DNA from: Dinoroseobacter sp965279125
Lineage (GTDB): Bacteria; Pseudomonadota; Alphaproteobacteria; Rhodobacterales; Rhodobacteraceae
Direction of reading: 5' to 3'
NCBI GenBank assembly: GCA_965279125.1
Contig: CBDIHL010000044.1
Location: 310,001 to 374,000 of the forward strand
DNA: 64,000 bases
Positions 42,060 to 52,346 of this stretch are shown here, one piece after another (position 1 is the stretch's first letter; each line of letters begins with the position of its first letter). Position numbers and translations under genes: made by a program. The notes beneath the pieces were generated by a model that did not search any database, was not told the DNA's origin, and saw nothing but the letters and a program-made list of their open reading frames with translations.

Positions 42060-43469
42060 GTGCTTAATTCTCTTTCAGGGCGATTTCTGATCCTGACCAC
42101 GGTGTTCGTTATGATCGCCGAGGTTCTTATCTTCGTGCCATCCATTGCGCGTTTTCGCGAAGACTACCTGCTGGATCGGCTGGAGCGGGCGCAAATCGCC
42201 TCGCTGGCGCTGCTGGCCTCGTCCGACACGATGGTGACGGCAGCGCTGGAGGAAGAGTTGCTGGTCAATGCAGGTGTCATGACCGTCGTGCTGCGCCGCG
42301 ATCAGGTGCGCGAGCTGGTCTTGTCCTCGCCGATGCCGGGCCTGATCAGCCGACAGTTCGATCTGCGCGACGCAAGTGCGCTGGAATTGATCCGCGACGC
42401 CATGGTGCAGATGATCGAGACCGAGGAGCGGGTGATTTTGGTCACCGGCACCCCGGTACAAGGCGCAGGCGAGGTGATCGAAATTTCGGTGCGTACCGGC
42501 CCCTTGCGCGCGGCAATGCTCGATTACGGCGTGCGCATTTTGATCCTGTCGGCGGTGATCTCGATCATCACGGCGGGGCTGTTGTTCCTGGCCGTGCGGC
42601 GCTTTCTGGTCCAGCCCATGGCGCGCGTTGTCGGCCATATGAGTGCGTATGCCGACGATCCAGAAGACGCCAATAAGGTCATCATGCCCGAAGCGCGGCT
42701 GCGTGAATTGCGCGCGGCCGAAGATGCGCTGCATAAGCTGCAAATCCAGATCACCGGGGCCTTGCGCCAAAAGGAGCGGCTCGCCCAGCTTGGCACGGCG
42801 GTCGCGAAGATTAGCCACGATCTGCGCAACATCCTGACCACCGCGCAACTGTTCGCCGACCGGATGGAGGTCAGCGATGACCCCAAAGTTGCGCGCGCCG
42901 CCCCAAAGCTGGTGGGGGCCATTACGCGGGCCGTGAACCTGTGCGAAGCCTCGCTGGCCTTCGGCAAGGCGGAAGAACCTGCGCCCGCGCTGACAATCGT
43001 GCGGCTGGCCCCTTTGGTGGAAGATACGCTTGATGGCGAGCGGTTGGCGGCGGCGGATGTGGATCTGGTCACATACCGCACCGACATCCCGCCTGATCTG
43101 GATTTGCGCGCCGATCCCGAGCAGCTTTACCGCGTGATCACCAATATCGTGCGCAATGCCCGCCAAGCCATCGAGGCCAGCAAGCAAGAGGGCATCATCA
43201 CCATTCGTGCCGATGTCGAGGGCGACAGTTGGCGCATTCTGATCGAAGACAATGGACCCGGCCTGCCTGAGAAGGCGCGCCAAAACCTGTTCACCGCGTT
43301 TCAGGGCGGGGTGCGCAAGGGTGGCACGGGTCTTGGCCTTGCGATTGCGGCTGATCTGATCCGGGGACATGGCGGCAAACTGGAGCTGCGCGAGACTGGC
43401 CCGGACGGCACGAAGTTCGCCATTTGCCTGCCCCGCAAGACCGAGTTTCTGGAGACGGCGGCCCAGTAG
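42060..43469 (+). CDS. membrane sensor histidine kinase
   Basis: A 469-residue kinase starting at GTG 42060. Membrane helices at about residues 8-29 and 158-179 flank a 130-residue periplasmic sensor. A HAMP-like linker follows; the dimerisation helix reads AKISHDLRNILT with phospho-His about residue 253. ATPase motifs are RNARQAIEASK (N box), EDNGPGLPEKARQ (G1) and GGTGLGLAIAADLIRGHGG (G2). No response regulator is adjacent, so it is an orphan here. The signal sensed is unknown. Confidence 0.9.
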   Translation: MLNSLSGRFLILTTVFVMIAEVLIFVPSIARFREDYLLDRLERAQIASLALLASSDTMVTAALEEELLVNAGVMTVVLRRDQVRELVLSSPMPGLISRQFDLRDASALELIRDAMVQMIETEERVILVTGTPVQGAGEVIEISVRTGPLRAAMLDYGVRILILSAVISIITAGLLFLAVRRFLVQPMARVVGHMSAYADDPEDANKVIMPEARLRELRAAEDALHKLQIQITGALRQKERLAQLGTAVAKISHDLRNILTTAQLFADRMEVSDDPKVARAAPKLVGAITRAVNLCEASLAFGKAEEPAPALTIVRLAPLVEDTLDGERLAAADVDLVTYRTDIPPDLDLRADPEQLYRVITNIVRNARQAIEASKQEGIITIRADVEGDSWRILIEDNGPGLPEKARQNLFTAFQGGVRKGGTGLGLAIAADLIRGHGGKLELRETGPDGTKFAICLPRKTEFLETAAQ

Positions 43470-43538
43470 AACTTTCGGGCGCAAAACGCGAAAACCCGCT
43501 TGCATTGGGGGACGCTGCCGTCTACGACACGGCTCCAC

Positions 43539-43615
43539 GCGCTGGTAGCTCAGTTGGATAGAGTACTTGACTACGAATCAAGGGGTCGGGGGTTCGAATC
43601 CTCCCCAGCGCGCCA
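43539..43615 (+). tRNA. tRNA-Arg (anticodon ACG)
   Basis: A 77-base cloverleaf. Acceptor GCGCTGG pairs with CCAGCGC, discriminator G and encoded CCA follow. The D-arm is TAGCTCAGTTGGATAGAG, the anticodon stem CTTGA/TCAAG encloses CTACGAA giving anticodon ACG, and the T-arm contains GGTTCGAATCC. It reads CGT (and via inosine CGC/CGA) codons. Confidence 0.97.
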
Positions 43616-43683
43616 CTCCTTCCCATTGCGGAAGACATGAGATCCCCGAAGACCGCTTCGGGCCCATGAGATAGGACGAACCG

Positions 43684-43818
43684 ATGAAACGCACGTTTCA
43701 ACCATCCAATCTGGTGCGCAAGCGCCGCCACGGCTTCCGCTCGCGGATGGCGACCAAAGCTGGCCGCAAGATCCTGAACGCACGTCGCGCACGCGGTCGC
43801 AAGTCGCTCAGCGCGTAA
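43684..43818 (+). CDS. rpmH: 50S ribosomal protein L34
   Basis: A 44-residue, highly basic protein reading MKRTFQPSNLVRKRRHGF and ending RGRKSLSA, the canonical L34 sequence. It precedes rnpA by 14 bases, the conserved rpmH-rnpA-yidD arrangement. Confidence 0.97.
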   Translation: MKRTFQPSNLVRKRRHGFRSRMATKAGRKILNARRARGRKSLSA

Positions 43819-43832
43819 GCCTTCTTCGGGTC

Positions 43833-44228
43833 ATGTCCTCCGGGCAGCCTGATATACAAGACCCGCACCCCGCCGCATCGTCGGCGGGTTTGCCATTGCG
43901 TATTGTCGGCTTGACGAAACGGTCCCAGTTTCTCGCCGCCGCACGCGCACCCCGCCAAGCCACGCCCGGATTCGTTTTGCAAGCGCGCAACCGCCGCGCG
44001 GGCGACGAGGTCGGAATCGGCTTCACCTGCTCAAAGAAAGTCGGCAACGCCGTGGCGCGCAATCGCGCCAAGCGCAGGCTACGCGCTTTGGCACGTTCCG
44101 TACTGCCTGAGGCTGCGGCACCCGGCATGGACTACGTCTTGATCGGCCGCGCAGGCGTAACTGCGACCCGCCGCTTTGCCCAAATGGAAGATGATTTGCG
44201 CCGCGCATTAGCGCACCTCGCGCCATGA
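43833..44228 (+). CDS. rnpA: ribonuclease P protein component
   Basis: A 131-residue basic protein that assists the RNA subunit in tRNA 5' maturation. The signature GIGFTCSKKVGNAVARNRAKRRLR is at about residues 61-84 (given as two blocks: GIGFTCSKKVGNAV, ARNRAKRRLR). The first 25 residues are not conserved. The stop overlaps yidD by four bases. Confidence 0.95.
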   Translation: MSSGQPDIQDPHPAASSAGLPLRIVGLTKRSQFLAAARAPRQATPGFVLQARNRRAGDEVGIGFTCSKKVGNAVARNRAKRRLRALARSVLPEAAAPGMDYVLIGRAGVTATRRFAQMEDDLRRALAHLAP

Positions 44229-44446
44229 GCCCCCTCGCCTTTATCTTTGCGTTGCCTGTGCGTGCCTACCGGCTGGTGCTGTCACCTTGGGTCGGACATG
44301 GCTGCCGTTTCCATCCGACATGTTCGGCCTATGCGCTAGAAGCGTTGGAAAAGCACGGCGGTGTAAAGGGCGGATGGCTCACGATCCGGCGGATTGGGCG
44401 CTGCCATCCATGGGGTGGGTCCGGGATCGACAATGTGCCAGACTAG
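44225..44446 (+). CDS. yidD: membrane protein insertion efficiency factor YidD
   Basis: A 73-residue protein with the family core VRAYRLVLSPWVGHGCRFHP, TCSAYALEALEKHG and GRCHPWGGSGIDNVP. YidD supports YidC-dependent insertion. It is coupled to rnpA; yidC follows nearly 3 kb downstream after ttcA and a c-di-GMP gene. Confidence 0.95.
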   Translation: MSPLAFIFALPVRAYRLVLSPWVGHGCRFHPTCSAYALEALEKHGGVKGGWLTIRRIGRCHPWGGSGIDNVPD

Positions 44447-44520
44447 CGCCGGTGCCGCGCGCGAAAGTGCGGGTGCGAATGTCATTGGCAAAGGCGCACA
44501 AAATCGGGCATCACGCAGGT

Positions 44521-45392
44521 ATGCTTGACGATAACGACGATATTCACCGGCTGTTTCACGGCGCGCCTGCAACGACCGAGTTTCGCAAATTGCGCAAACG
44601 GATCGTGCGCCAAACACGCGAGGCGATCGAGGCCTACGGCATGATCGAGCCGGGGACGCGCTGGCTCGTCTGTCTATCGGGCGGTAAGGACAGCTACACC
44701 CTGCTGGCCGTCCTGACCGAGCTGCAATGGCGCGGTCTGCTTCCGGTCGAGATTTTGGCCTGCAACCTCGACCAAGGCCAACCGGGATTTCCTGCGACTG
44801 TCCTGCCCGAGTTTCTGGGCAAAATGGGTGTGCCGCACCGGATCGAGTATCAAGATACCTATTCCATCGTGATGGACAAAGTGCCTGCGGGGCGGACGTA
44901 TTGCGCGCTTTGTTCTCGGCTACGGCGCGGAAATCTATATCGGATCGCACGCGAAGAAGGCTGCTCGGCGGTCGTGCTTGGCCATCACCGCGACGACATT
45001 CTCGAGACATTTTTCATGAATTTGTTCCACGGCGGCAAACTTGCGACGATGCCGCCGAAGTTGGTGAACGACGAGGGTGATCTGTTTGTCTACCGCCCCC
45101 TCGCCCATGTGGCCGAGGCTGATTGCGAAAAGTTCGCCCGCGAGATGGCGTATCCGATTATCCCTGCGATCTGTGCGGCAGCCAAGATGGGCTGCAACGC
45201 CAACAGGTTAAGCGAATGATCGACGGATGGGAGGCAAACTATCCGGGGCGGCGGCAAAAGCTGTTTCGCGCCCTGACCAAGGCGCGACCGTCGCATCTTT
45301 TGGATCCTGAGCTGTTTGATTTCGCCGGGCTCATGCGCCCCAATCCGGCAGAAGTTGATGAAAATCCGAATGATTTGGGAGGGCCGCGTTAA
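44521..45392 (+). CDS. ttcA: tRNA 2-thiocytidine(32) synthetase TtcA (frameshift near 45165)
   Basis: About 290 residues after correction. The ATP pyrophosphatase PP-loop is LSGGKDSYTLL; the cluster-binding CALC lies in TYCALCSRLRRG, with VLGHHRDDILETFFMNLFHGG following. The first frame ends soon after EMAYPII; adding one C near 45162-45165 continues into PCDLCGSQDGLQRQQVK, the conserved C-terminal part, ending at 45392. A sequencing error is likely because all motifs are intact. ATG at 44521 is the most family-like start. Confidence 0.87.
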
Positions 45393-45445
45393 GGATTGCG
45401 GTAACCAGTTGGACCTAAGGCTTGAGGCAAGTCGGTCTGTGCAGA

Positions 45446-47190
45446 ATGTCTGTGCGGTCGATCTTCGGCAACAAGGATCCTCTCGTGCGCGCCTTTCCTT
45501 CGCAAAACGCCCCCCCGCTCAGCGCAATGCTGGCGCTGCTGCTGATCCTGCCTCTGTGGGTCTTTGGCGTTGCTGTGCTGATCGGCGTCAAAGCGGCCTT
45601 CGTGTCCGCGCTGGTCATCCCCTTCGCGCAAGCCCTGGGATTTTGGGGTCTGATCCGGCCCAAAAGCCCAGACTCCGTGGGAACGCGCGATCCTCTCACT
45701 GGATTGTCCAGCCGGATGGACATGGAAGCCTTGATTAACGCGCGACTTGCTGCGCCTCAGCCGACACCATGACCTCGGCTTGCATTGTGCTGGACCTTGA
45801 CGGTTTCCATGCCTTCAACGACCGATTGGGGCGAACTGCGGGCGATGAATTGTTGCGCCTTTGTGCCCAGCGTCTGCAATCCGTGTTACGCCCCGAGGAT
45901 ACTCTATGTCGGCTGGAAGCAGATGCCTTTGGCGTGTTCCTTGCACCATCACCTGGCCTGAACTTTGATGCCGTCTTGGCCGTGACCGAACGTCTGCAAG
46001 TGGCTCTTGCTGATCCGGTCTTGATCGAAGGGATTTCATCCTATTGCAGTGCCTGCGCCGGGATCGCCTTGCACAGGCACGTAAAGCGCGGTGAGATGTC
46101 GATAGGCGAAGCCCTGTTGCGTGCCGCAGATCGCGCCATGGTCGAAGCACGCGGCACGGGGCCCGCCGCGTATCAGGTCTATTCCGAGAAGATGCATGCG
46201 GTTGCGCGCGCGTCCCACACATTGGCGGATGACGTGACAACCGCGTTGGAACAGGGCCAAATCAAAGCGTGGTTCCAACCCCAGGTCAGCAGCGATGGTG
46301 CGACAGTCACAGGCATGGAAGCGCTCGCCCGCTGGCATCATCCTCAGAAGGGCCCAATCTCGCCTGCAACCTTTTGCCGCAATCGAGGCCGCGGGACGCA
46401 GTGAGCGTCTGAGCGACGCGATGCTCGCCAACGCATTGACGGCGCTGCGGGATTGGGACACCGCTGGCATCCATGTGCCGCAAGTTGGGGTCAACTTTGG
46501 GGCCAATGAATTGCGCTCTCCCCGGCTTGTGGAAAAGGTAACGTGGGAATTAGACCGCTTTGGCCTAACGCCCGAAAGACTGGCCATCGAGGTATTGGAG
46601 ACTGTTGTCAGCCAAGGTGATGACGACCTGTTGCTGCGCAATCTAAGCCAATTGCGCGATCTAGGGTGCCGGATCGAGCTTGATGATTTCGGCACTGGGG
46701 CGGCTGCAATCACATCCATCCGCCGCTTTGGCGTCACTCGATCAAGATCGACCGCAGCTTTGTGACCCATCTCGACACGGACTGCGATCAGGCCCGTTTA
46801 TGCGAAGCGATTGTGACACTCGCGGGTCAGCTCGACATTGATGTGCTCGCCGAGGGTGTGGAGACCTTAGCCGAGCAATCTTGCCTTCATCAAATGGGCT
46901 GCGCGCATGTTCAAGGCTACGGAATTGCGCGCCCCATGCCCGGCCCGGACACTTTGGCGTGGCTCATCAACCACCAGCATCGGCAAGCTACATCCCGTGG
47001 GACTGAACAGGCACAAGGTCAATTCGGTATCCGCCGTTTGAAGCCGTCGCCGCAAGGCGCAAGCGGTCCTCAGCTACATACAATCATAGCGGAGGAAACG
47101 CACGATCAAGGATCTTTGCAAACCAAGACCTTAGAAAACCCCAGTGCGTCAATGCCAGCATCAAATCCCAGGAGGCCGACGACGCATTGA
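45446..47190 (+). CDS. degenerate-GGDEF/EAL c-di-GMP phosphodiesterase, broken by three frameshifts
   Basis: Four overlapping pieces in alternating frames form one protein of about 581 residues: two N-terminal membrane helices (about 25-65), a GGDEF domain (DPLTGLSSRMDM, IVLDLDGFHAFND) and an EAL domain. The cyclase signature reads EADAF instead of GGDEF, so synthesis activity is doubtful. The EAL domain keeps EALARWHHP, ELDDFGTG, IKIDRSF and LAEGVET, so phosphodiesterase activity is plausible if intact. Shifts: a missing base near 45769, an extra T at 46372-46375, and a missing base near 46745. Either sequencing errors or a decayed gene. Confidence 0.78.
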
Positions 47191-47329
47191 AAACGAGAGT
47201 TGAAACGCACCTGGTCACAGTTCGGGCATATCCCCACAGGCGGGGGAAAACCCCTTGACCTTTGGGAGCGTTCTAGGTTGAACCCTCCAGACGAATTTCC
47301 ACTGACTTTCCAAGGAATGGGGCGCCTAA

Positions 47330-49183
47330 ATGGACGACCAGAATAGAAACCTGATCCTCGCCACGGCCCTCAGCTTCCTCGTGATCTTGGTGTGGTTCTT
47401 GCTGTTTCCACCCGAAGAGATCCCTGTCGAGCCTGAAACCACGCCCGCTGGTGCCGCGAGCACCGCAGTGACTGACCCCACAACCGGGGCCAACCTCGCG
47501 CTGACACCGCCTGCAGCAACAGACCCACTGGCCGCCACGACCGCGCAAACCGACAGCGCAACGGCACCAGCGGCCAACATTCCTCGCCTGCCGATCGACA
47601 CCGCGAAGCTCGAAGGCTCCATTTCGCTGTTGGGCGGACGTATCGATGACCTCTCTTTGCGCGACTATAACGAGACTCTAGAAGAGGGCTCGCCCATCGT
47701 GCGGCTTTTGTCACCCGTTGGTGAGCCTGACGCGTTCTATGCGCTCTACGGCTGGACGCCAGGCGGCACGCTGACATTTGACGATGTGCCTGGGGCAAAC
47801 ACTGAATGGTCGGTCGAGTCCGGTGAAACACTTGGCGTAGGCAGCCCGGTCACGCTACGTTGGAGCAACGATGCGGGTCTCGTCTTCCGCCGCACGATTA
47901 GCATCGACGCCGATTATCTGTTCACCATCGCCCAATCGGTCGAGAATACCACCTCAGAGGCCGTGCGCTTGCAGCCATACGGGATCGTAGCGCGCCATAC
48001 GGAACCAGATACAATTGGTTTCTTCATCCTGCATGAGGGTGTTGTGGGCATGAAAGATGGCGAGTTGATTGAAATCGACTACGAGGCCATGACCGAGTTC
48101 GACGTGGTTGAACGTGAAGCTGCCCGTGCCAATGTTCGAGACGTGTCAGAGAACGGATGGCTTGGTTTTACGGACAAAAACTGGATGGCCACCCTGATGC
48201 CGCAGCCCGGCCAAGGGTTTACCGCCGTGTCCAAATACGTGCCGAGCGCGGATATCTATCAGACCGAAGTGCGCCTTCCGACCGTATCGGTCGCGCCTGG
48301 GCAGCAGGTTGGCGTTGAAACCAACCTCTTTGCAGGTGCCAAGGAATGGGAAACCATTCGCCATTATCAAAACGATCTGGGCTTCGACCGGTTTCTTGAT
48401 AGCATCGACTGGGGCTGGTTCTATTTCCTGACCAAGCCGATCTTCGCAGTGCTGCACTGGCTGAATGCGGTTATCGGCAATATGGGGGTCGCGATCATCG
48501 CGCTGACCTTGATCATCAAGGCGCTGCTGCTGCCGTTGGCTTACAAGTCCTACGTGTCCATCGCGAAGATGAAAGAACTTCAGCCTGAAATGGAGAAGCT
48601 TAAGGAAAAGGCGGGGGACGATAAGCAGAAGCTCCAGCAAGGCATGATGGAGCTCTACAAGAAAAACAAGGTGAACCCGGCAGCCGGGTGCTTGCCGATC
48701 CTACTGCAAATCCCGATCTTCTTTTCGCTTTATAAGGTGATCTTCGTCACCATCGAGCTGCGCCACGCGCCCTTCTTCGGTCCGTTCCGCGACCTCTCGG
48801 CCCCTGATCCCACGTCGATCATTAACCTGTTTGGCCTGTTGCCGAACGCGGCACCTGAACCCGGCACGATCATGGCGCTGTTGTTCATCGGTATCCTGCC
48901 TATCTTTCTGGGCGTCTCAATGTGGTTCCAGCAAAAGCTGAATCCGGCACCAACCGATCCCACGCAGCAGATGATTTTCGCGTGGCTGCCATGGATATTC
49001 ATGTTCATGCTGGGCAGCTTCGCAAGCGGCCTGATCGTCTACTGGATCGCGAACAACGTGATCACGTTCAGCCAGCAGTATCTGATCATGCGCAGCCATG
49101 GCTCGAAGCCGGACCTGTTCGGCAATATCAAGGCCAGCTTCAAGCGCAGTGCTGACAATAAGCCGAATGAACCCAAAAAATGA
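47330..49183 (+). CDS. yidC: membrane protein insertase YidC
   Basis: A 617-residue insertase. After the first helix (residues about 5-23) comes a Thr/Ala/Pro-rich linker and a large periplasmic beta domain (about 75-370). The conserved five-helix core includes LAYKSYVSIAKMKELQPEM with the following charged hairpin, NPAAGCLPILLQIPIFFSLY and the C-terminal GLIVYWIANNVITFSQQYLIM. It works with SecYEG or alone. It ends in a four-base overlap with the MOSC gene. Confidence 0.95.
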   Translation: MDDQNRNLILATALSFLVILVWFLLFPPEEIPVEPETTPAGAASTAVTDPTTGANLALTPPAATDPLAATTAQTDSATAPAANIPRLPIDTAKLEGSISLLGGRIDDLSLRDYNETLEEGSPIVRLLSPVGEPDAFYALYGWTPGGTLTFDDVPGANTEWSVESGETLGVGSPVTLRWSNDAGLVFRRTISIDADYLFTIAQSVENTTSEAVRLQPYGIVARHTEPDTIGFFILHEGVVGMKDGELIEIDYEAMTEFDVVEREAARANVRDVSENGWLGFTDKNWMATLMPQPGQGFTAVSKYVPSADIYQTEVRLPTVSVAPGQQVGVETNLFAGAKEWETIRHYQNDLGFDRFLDSIDWGWFYFLTKPIFAVLHWLNAVIGNMGVAIIALTLIIKALLLPLAYKSYVSIAKMKELQPEMEKLKEKAGDDKQKLQQGMMELYKKNKVNPAAGCLPILLQIPIFFSLYKVIFVTIELRHAPFFGPFRDLSAPDPTSIINLFGLLPNAAPEPGTIMALLFIGILPIFLGVSMWFQQKLNPAPTDPTQQMIFAWLPWIFMFMLGSFASGLIVYWIANNVITFSQQYLIMRSHGSKPDLFGNIKASFKRSADNKPNEPKK

Positions 49184-49941
49184 CGGGGCGTGTGGCGGAG
49201 ATTTACCGCCATCCGTTGAAGGCGATTGGGCGGGAGGTCTTGGCCTCCGCCACGGTTGAGCCGGGCAAAATCTTGCCTTGGGACCGGGCCTTCGCGATTG
49301 CGCATGAACGATCTCGCCCAGCCGATCTGGCGCAACCTTGGGCCCAAAAGGCCAACTTCCTGCGCGGCGTCACAGGCCCAGAGCTTATGGCGGTGACCTG
49401 CGCATTCGATGAACCCACATTGCAGCTGCGCCTGAGCCACCCGCGATTTGCCGATCTTGAGGTTTGTTTAACCGATCCACAGGGTGAGGCCGCCTTGATT
49501 GCATGGCTGGCCCAGATCTGGCCTTCCGACGCCCCTGCCCCAACGCAACTTGTTCACCACAAAGGCAGTGCGCAAACCGATGTGCCGGCACCTTGGATCG
49601 CCATCAATAGCCTGTCGTCGCATCAGATGGTTGCGGACCAGCTCAATGCCCCTGATCTGTCGATCCACCGTTGGCGCGGCAACATTTGGGTTGAGGGCAC
49701 GACGCCCTGGGCCGAACTGGAATGGATCGGAACGCGTATCCGGGTCGGCGATGCAGAGCTGAACGTCACGCAACCGATTACCCGGTGCAAGGCGACGATG
49801 GCGAACCCGGACACCGGGGCGCGCGATCTTGATACGCTCGGCGCGCTCGAGGCAGGGTGGGGCCATACCGATTTTGGCGTCTATGCCGAGGTGACCAAGG
49901 CGGGAACGATCAAGCCCGGCGACACAGTGGAGGTGATCTGA
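49180..49941 (+). CDS. MOSC-domain protein
   Basis: A 253-residue protein. The N-terminal MOSC_N beta barrel reads VAEIYRHPLKAIGREVL; the MOSC domain has NSLSSHQMVADQLN, RWRGNIWVEGTTPWAELEWIGTRIRVGDAEL (in two blocks) and the conserved cysteine in VTQPITRCKATMANPDTG. MOSC proteins use molybdenum cofactor or relay sulfur, for example amidoxime reductase-type enzymes. It is coupled both to yidC (ATGA) and engB (TGATG). Confidence 0.88.
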   Translation: MTGRVAEIYRHPLKAIGREVLASATVEPGKILPWDRAFAIAHERSRPADLAQPWAQKANFLRGVTGPELMAVTCAFDEPTLQLRLSHPRFADLEVCLTDPQGEAALIAWLAQIWPSDAPAPTQLVHHKGSAQTDVPAPWIAINSLSSHQMVADQLNAPDLSIHRWRGNIWVEGTTPWAELEWIGTRIRVGDAELNVTQPITRCKATMANPDTGARDLDTLGALEAGWGHTDFGVYAEVTKAGTIKPGDTVEVI

Positions 49942-50588
49942 TGAAAATGGCCTTCCCTTTGGCAGAGGTCGATGCCCTTACCGAAGAAGCAGGGCGCAAA
50001 CTGTTCGCAGGGCCCGTTGATTTCCTGAAGGGCGTTGTTGCGATGTCCGGTCTGCCCCCGGACACACGGTTGGAAGTGTGTTTCGCGGGCCGGTCCAATG
50101 TCGGAAAATCAAGCCTGATCAACGCACTAACCGGGCGCAAAGCTTTGGCGCGCGCGTCGAACACGCCGGGGCGCACGCAAGAGATCAATTTCTTCGAGCT
50201 GGGCGACGAGAGATACTTGGTCGATTTGCCGGGCTATGGCTTTGCCAACGCCCCCGTCGCGGTCGTTGAAAAATGGCAGCGTCTGCTGAAATCATACCTG
50301 TCGGGACGCGCCAGCCTGCGCCGGGCATTTGTGCTGATTGATGCGCGCCACGGCGTCAAAGCTGTCGATGCAGAAATCCTGAGCCTGCTGGACAAATCTG
50401 CGGTGCCGTTCCAGGTGGTCCTGACGAAAGCAGACAAGATCAGCGCGACCGACAAGGCCAAGGTCTTGGATCAGGTGCGCGAAAAGCTGGCCAAGCACCC
50501 GGCGGCCTATCCTGAATTGGTCGTCACCTCGTCGGAGAAAGGCGAAGGGATCGCGACGTTGCGCGGGATCATTGCGGGCCTGATCTAG
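49941..50588 (+). CDS. engB: ribosome biogenesis GTP-binding protein EngB/YihA
   Basis: A 215-residue essential GTPase for 50S assembly. G1 is AGRSNVGKSSLINALTG, the switch region is SNTPGRTQEINFFEL, G3 is VDLPGYGFA and G4 is VLTKADKIS. The start at 49941 shares its A with the MOSC stop. Typical length and order for the yidC-engB-argB block of Rhodobacterales. Confidence 0.95.
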   Translation: MKMAFPLAEVDALTEEAGRKLFAGPVDFLKGVVAMSGLPPDTRLEVCFAGRSNVGKSSLINALTGRKALARASNTPGRTQEINFFELGDERYLVDLPGYGFANAPVAVVEKWQRLLKSYLSGRASLRRAFVLIDARHGVKAVDAEILSLLDKSAVPFQVVLTKADKISATDKAKVLDQVREKLAKHPAAYPELVVTSSEKGEGIATLRGIIAGLI

Positions 50589-50624
50589 CGCCGGACGCAA
50601 GCCATTCTTTCTTGCGCCAAATAC

Positions 50625-51367
50625 TCAGACATGCTGCGCGCCGTTAACCTCGATCTCAGTGCCGGAGATGTAGCTGCTTTCCTCCGAGCAGAGGAAATAG
50701 ATTGCGGCGGCCACTTCTGAGGGTTGGCCCAAGCGCTGCATCGGCAGCTTTTCAACGATCTTATCGGTGCCGGGCGATAGGATCGCGGTTTCGACCTCGC
50801 CGGGTGCGATGGCGTTCACACGCACCCCCAAGGGCCCGAAATCATGAGCCATTTCCCGTGTCAGCGCTGCAAGTGCCGCCTTTGACGTTGCATAGGCGGC
50901 GCCGGCGAAAGGATGCACCCGCGCGCCGGCGATGGAGGTGACATTGACGACGGAGCCCTTGGCGGCCTCCAACTCCTCACGCAGACCGCGCGCGAGCACG
51001 ACGGAGGCGAAGAAGTTAACGTGGAACACCTGCCCCCATGTGCGCAAATCGGTCTCCAGCGTATTCAACCGTGCGCCGCCTTCGCCTTTGGGCGAAATAC
51101 CGGCATTGTTGACCAACGCATGTAGCTTGCCGTCCAGGCTGCTCGCGAATCTTCTCAATCGCCCAGATCGTGTCTTTGGGATCGGCCAGATCAATCTGGA
51201 TGTGATCCTCGATCCCGCCGCCCCCAAGGGCACCCTGCCGGAAACGGATGGCGCGAACAGGTCAACACGCGCCAGCCTTCCGCATGAAACCGCTGCACCG
51301 TGGCATGGCCGATCCCCCGACTGGCCCCGGTCAACAGCATCACCCGATCTTCTGTTTCAGATGTCAT
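50625..51367 (-). CDS. short-chain dehydrogenase/reductase, broken by two frameshifts
   Basis: Starting at ATG 51367, the first frame reads VMLLTGASRGIGHATVQRF, the TGxxxGIG cofactor motif. A second frame carries IEDHIQIDLADPKDTIWAIE, and a third (open to 50625) carries HALVNNAGIS, the catalytic YATSKAALAALTREMAHD, and a C-terminal ISGTEIEVNGAQHV. Removing one base near 51225 (a G-run on the coding strand) and one near 51140 joins them into about 246 residues. All SDR motifs (NNAG, YxxxK) are intact, which favours sequencing error. Substrate unknown. Confidence 0.83.
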
Positions 51368-51479
51368 CTACTCTCTCCGTCTTGCCAAAACCCTGCGCTT
51401 CCCCAAGGCGATGCGCAAGTCTTGTCGCCTATGCCCCCTTCGCGTATGACCCGGGAGCGAGTTTTCCCTTGGCCGACCG

Positions 51480-52346
51480 ATGAAGAAACAGATCAGCATG
51501 AACAGCGATTGGATCGCCACTGCCCGCACGCTCAACCAGGCGCTGCCTTACTTGCAACGCTATGATGAAGCGATTGTCGTGGTGAAATTTGGCGGTAACG
51601 CCATGGGCGATGATGCCGCGATGGATAGTTTTGCGCGCGATGTCGTGCTGATGCGCCAAGTGGGGGTCAATCCGGTTGTCGTCCATGGCGGCGGCCCGAT
51701 GATTAACGAGATGCTCGCCAAGCTGAACATCGAGACCGAGTTTGTGAACGGCAAACGCGTGACTGACGCTGCCACCGTCGAGGTGGTCGAGATGGTCCTG
51801 TCAGGCCGCGTCAACAAACGGATCGTGCAAGCGATCAATGGGCAAGGCGGGCGCGCGGTGGGACTGTCGGGCAAGGACGCGAACCTGATGGTGTGCGATC
51901 CTGCCGACCCCGAGCTGGGCTTTGTCGGCAATCCGGTCGAGGTGGACCCGACGCTTCTGCGCGAGTTGTTCGACAACGAGATTATCCCGGTCATCGCCCC
52001 CATTGGCGTGGGCCGCGATGGCGAGACATTCAACGTCAATGGCGACACGGCGGCGGGCGCAATCGCGGCGGCGTTGAAGGCCGATCGCTTGCTGCTGTTG
52101 ACGGATGTGACCGGTGTGAAGGATGCCAGCGGCGAGGTCGTGACGGCACTGACCCGCGATCAGGTCGCACAGATGACCAAGGACGGCGTAATTGCAGGAG
52201 GCATGATCCCCAAGACGGAAACCGCTGTGACAGCGCTTAACGGCGGCGTGCGCGCGGTGGTGATCCTTGACGGGCGCGTGCAGAATGCCTGCTTGCTGGA
52301 GCTGTTCACCGATCATGGGGCGGGATCGATGATCCGCGCGGAATGA
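51480..52346 (+). CDS. argB: acetylglutamate kinase
   Basis: A 288-residue amino-acid kinase of arginine biosynthesis, phosphorylating N-acetylglutamate. VVVKFGGNAMGDD, PVVVHGGGPMINEML and NVNGDTAAGAIAAALKA are the conserved ATP and substrate motifs. An in-frame ATG at 51498 is an alternative start. It overlaps the downstream ferredoxin-like gene by four bases. The SDR gene on the opposite strand begins about 110 bases upstream. Confidence 0.95.
   Translation: MKKQISMNSDWIATARTLNQALPYLQRYDEAIVVVKFGGNAMGDDAAMDSFARDVVLMRQVGVNPVVVHGGGPMINEMLAKLNIETEFVNGKRVTDAATVEVVEMVLSGRVNKRIVQAINGQGGRAVGLSGKDANLMVCDPADPELGFVGNPVEVDPTLLRELFDNEIIPVIAPIGVGRDGETFNVNGDTAAGAIAAALKADRLLLLTDVTGVKDASGEVVTALTRDQVAQMTKDGVIAGGMIPKTETAVTALNGGVRAVVILDGRVQNACLLELFTDHGAGSMIRAE

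Noticed and set aside
42075..43538. 487-codon minus-strand open frame
   Set aside because: Antisense shadow of the histidine kinase, low-complexity composition, no ribosome-binding site.
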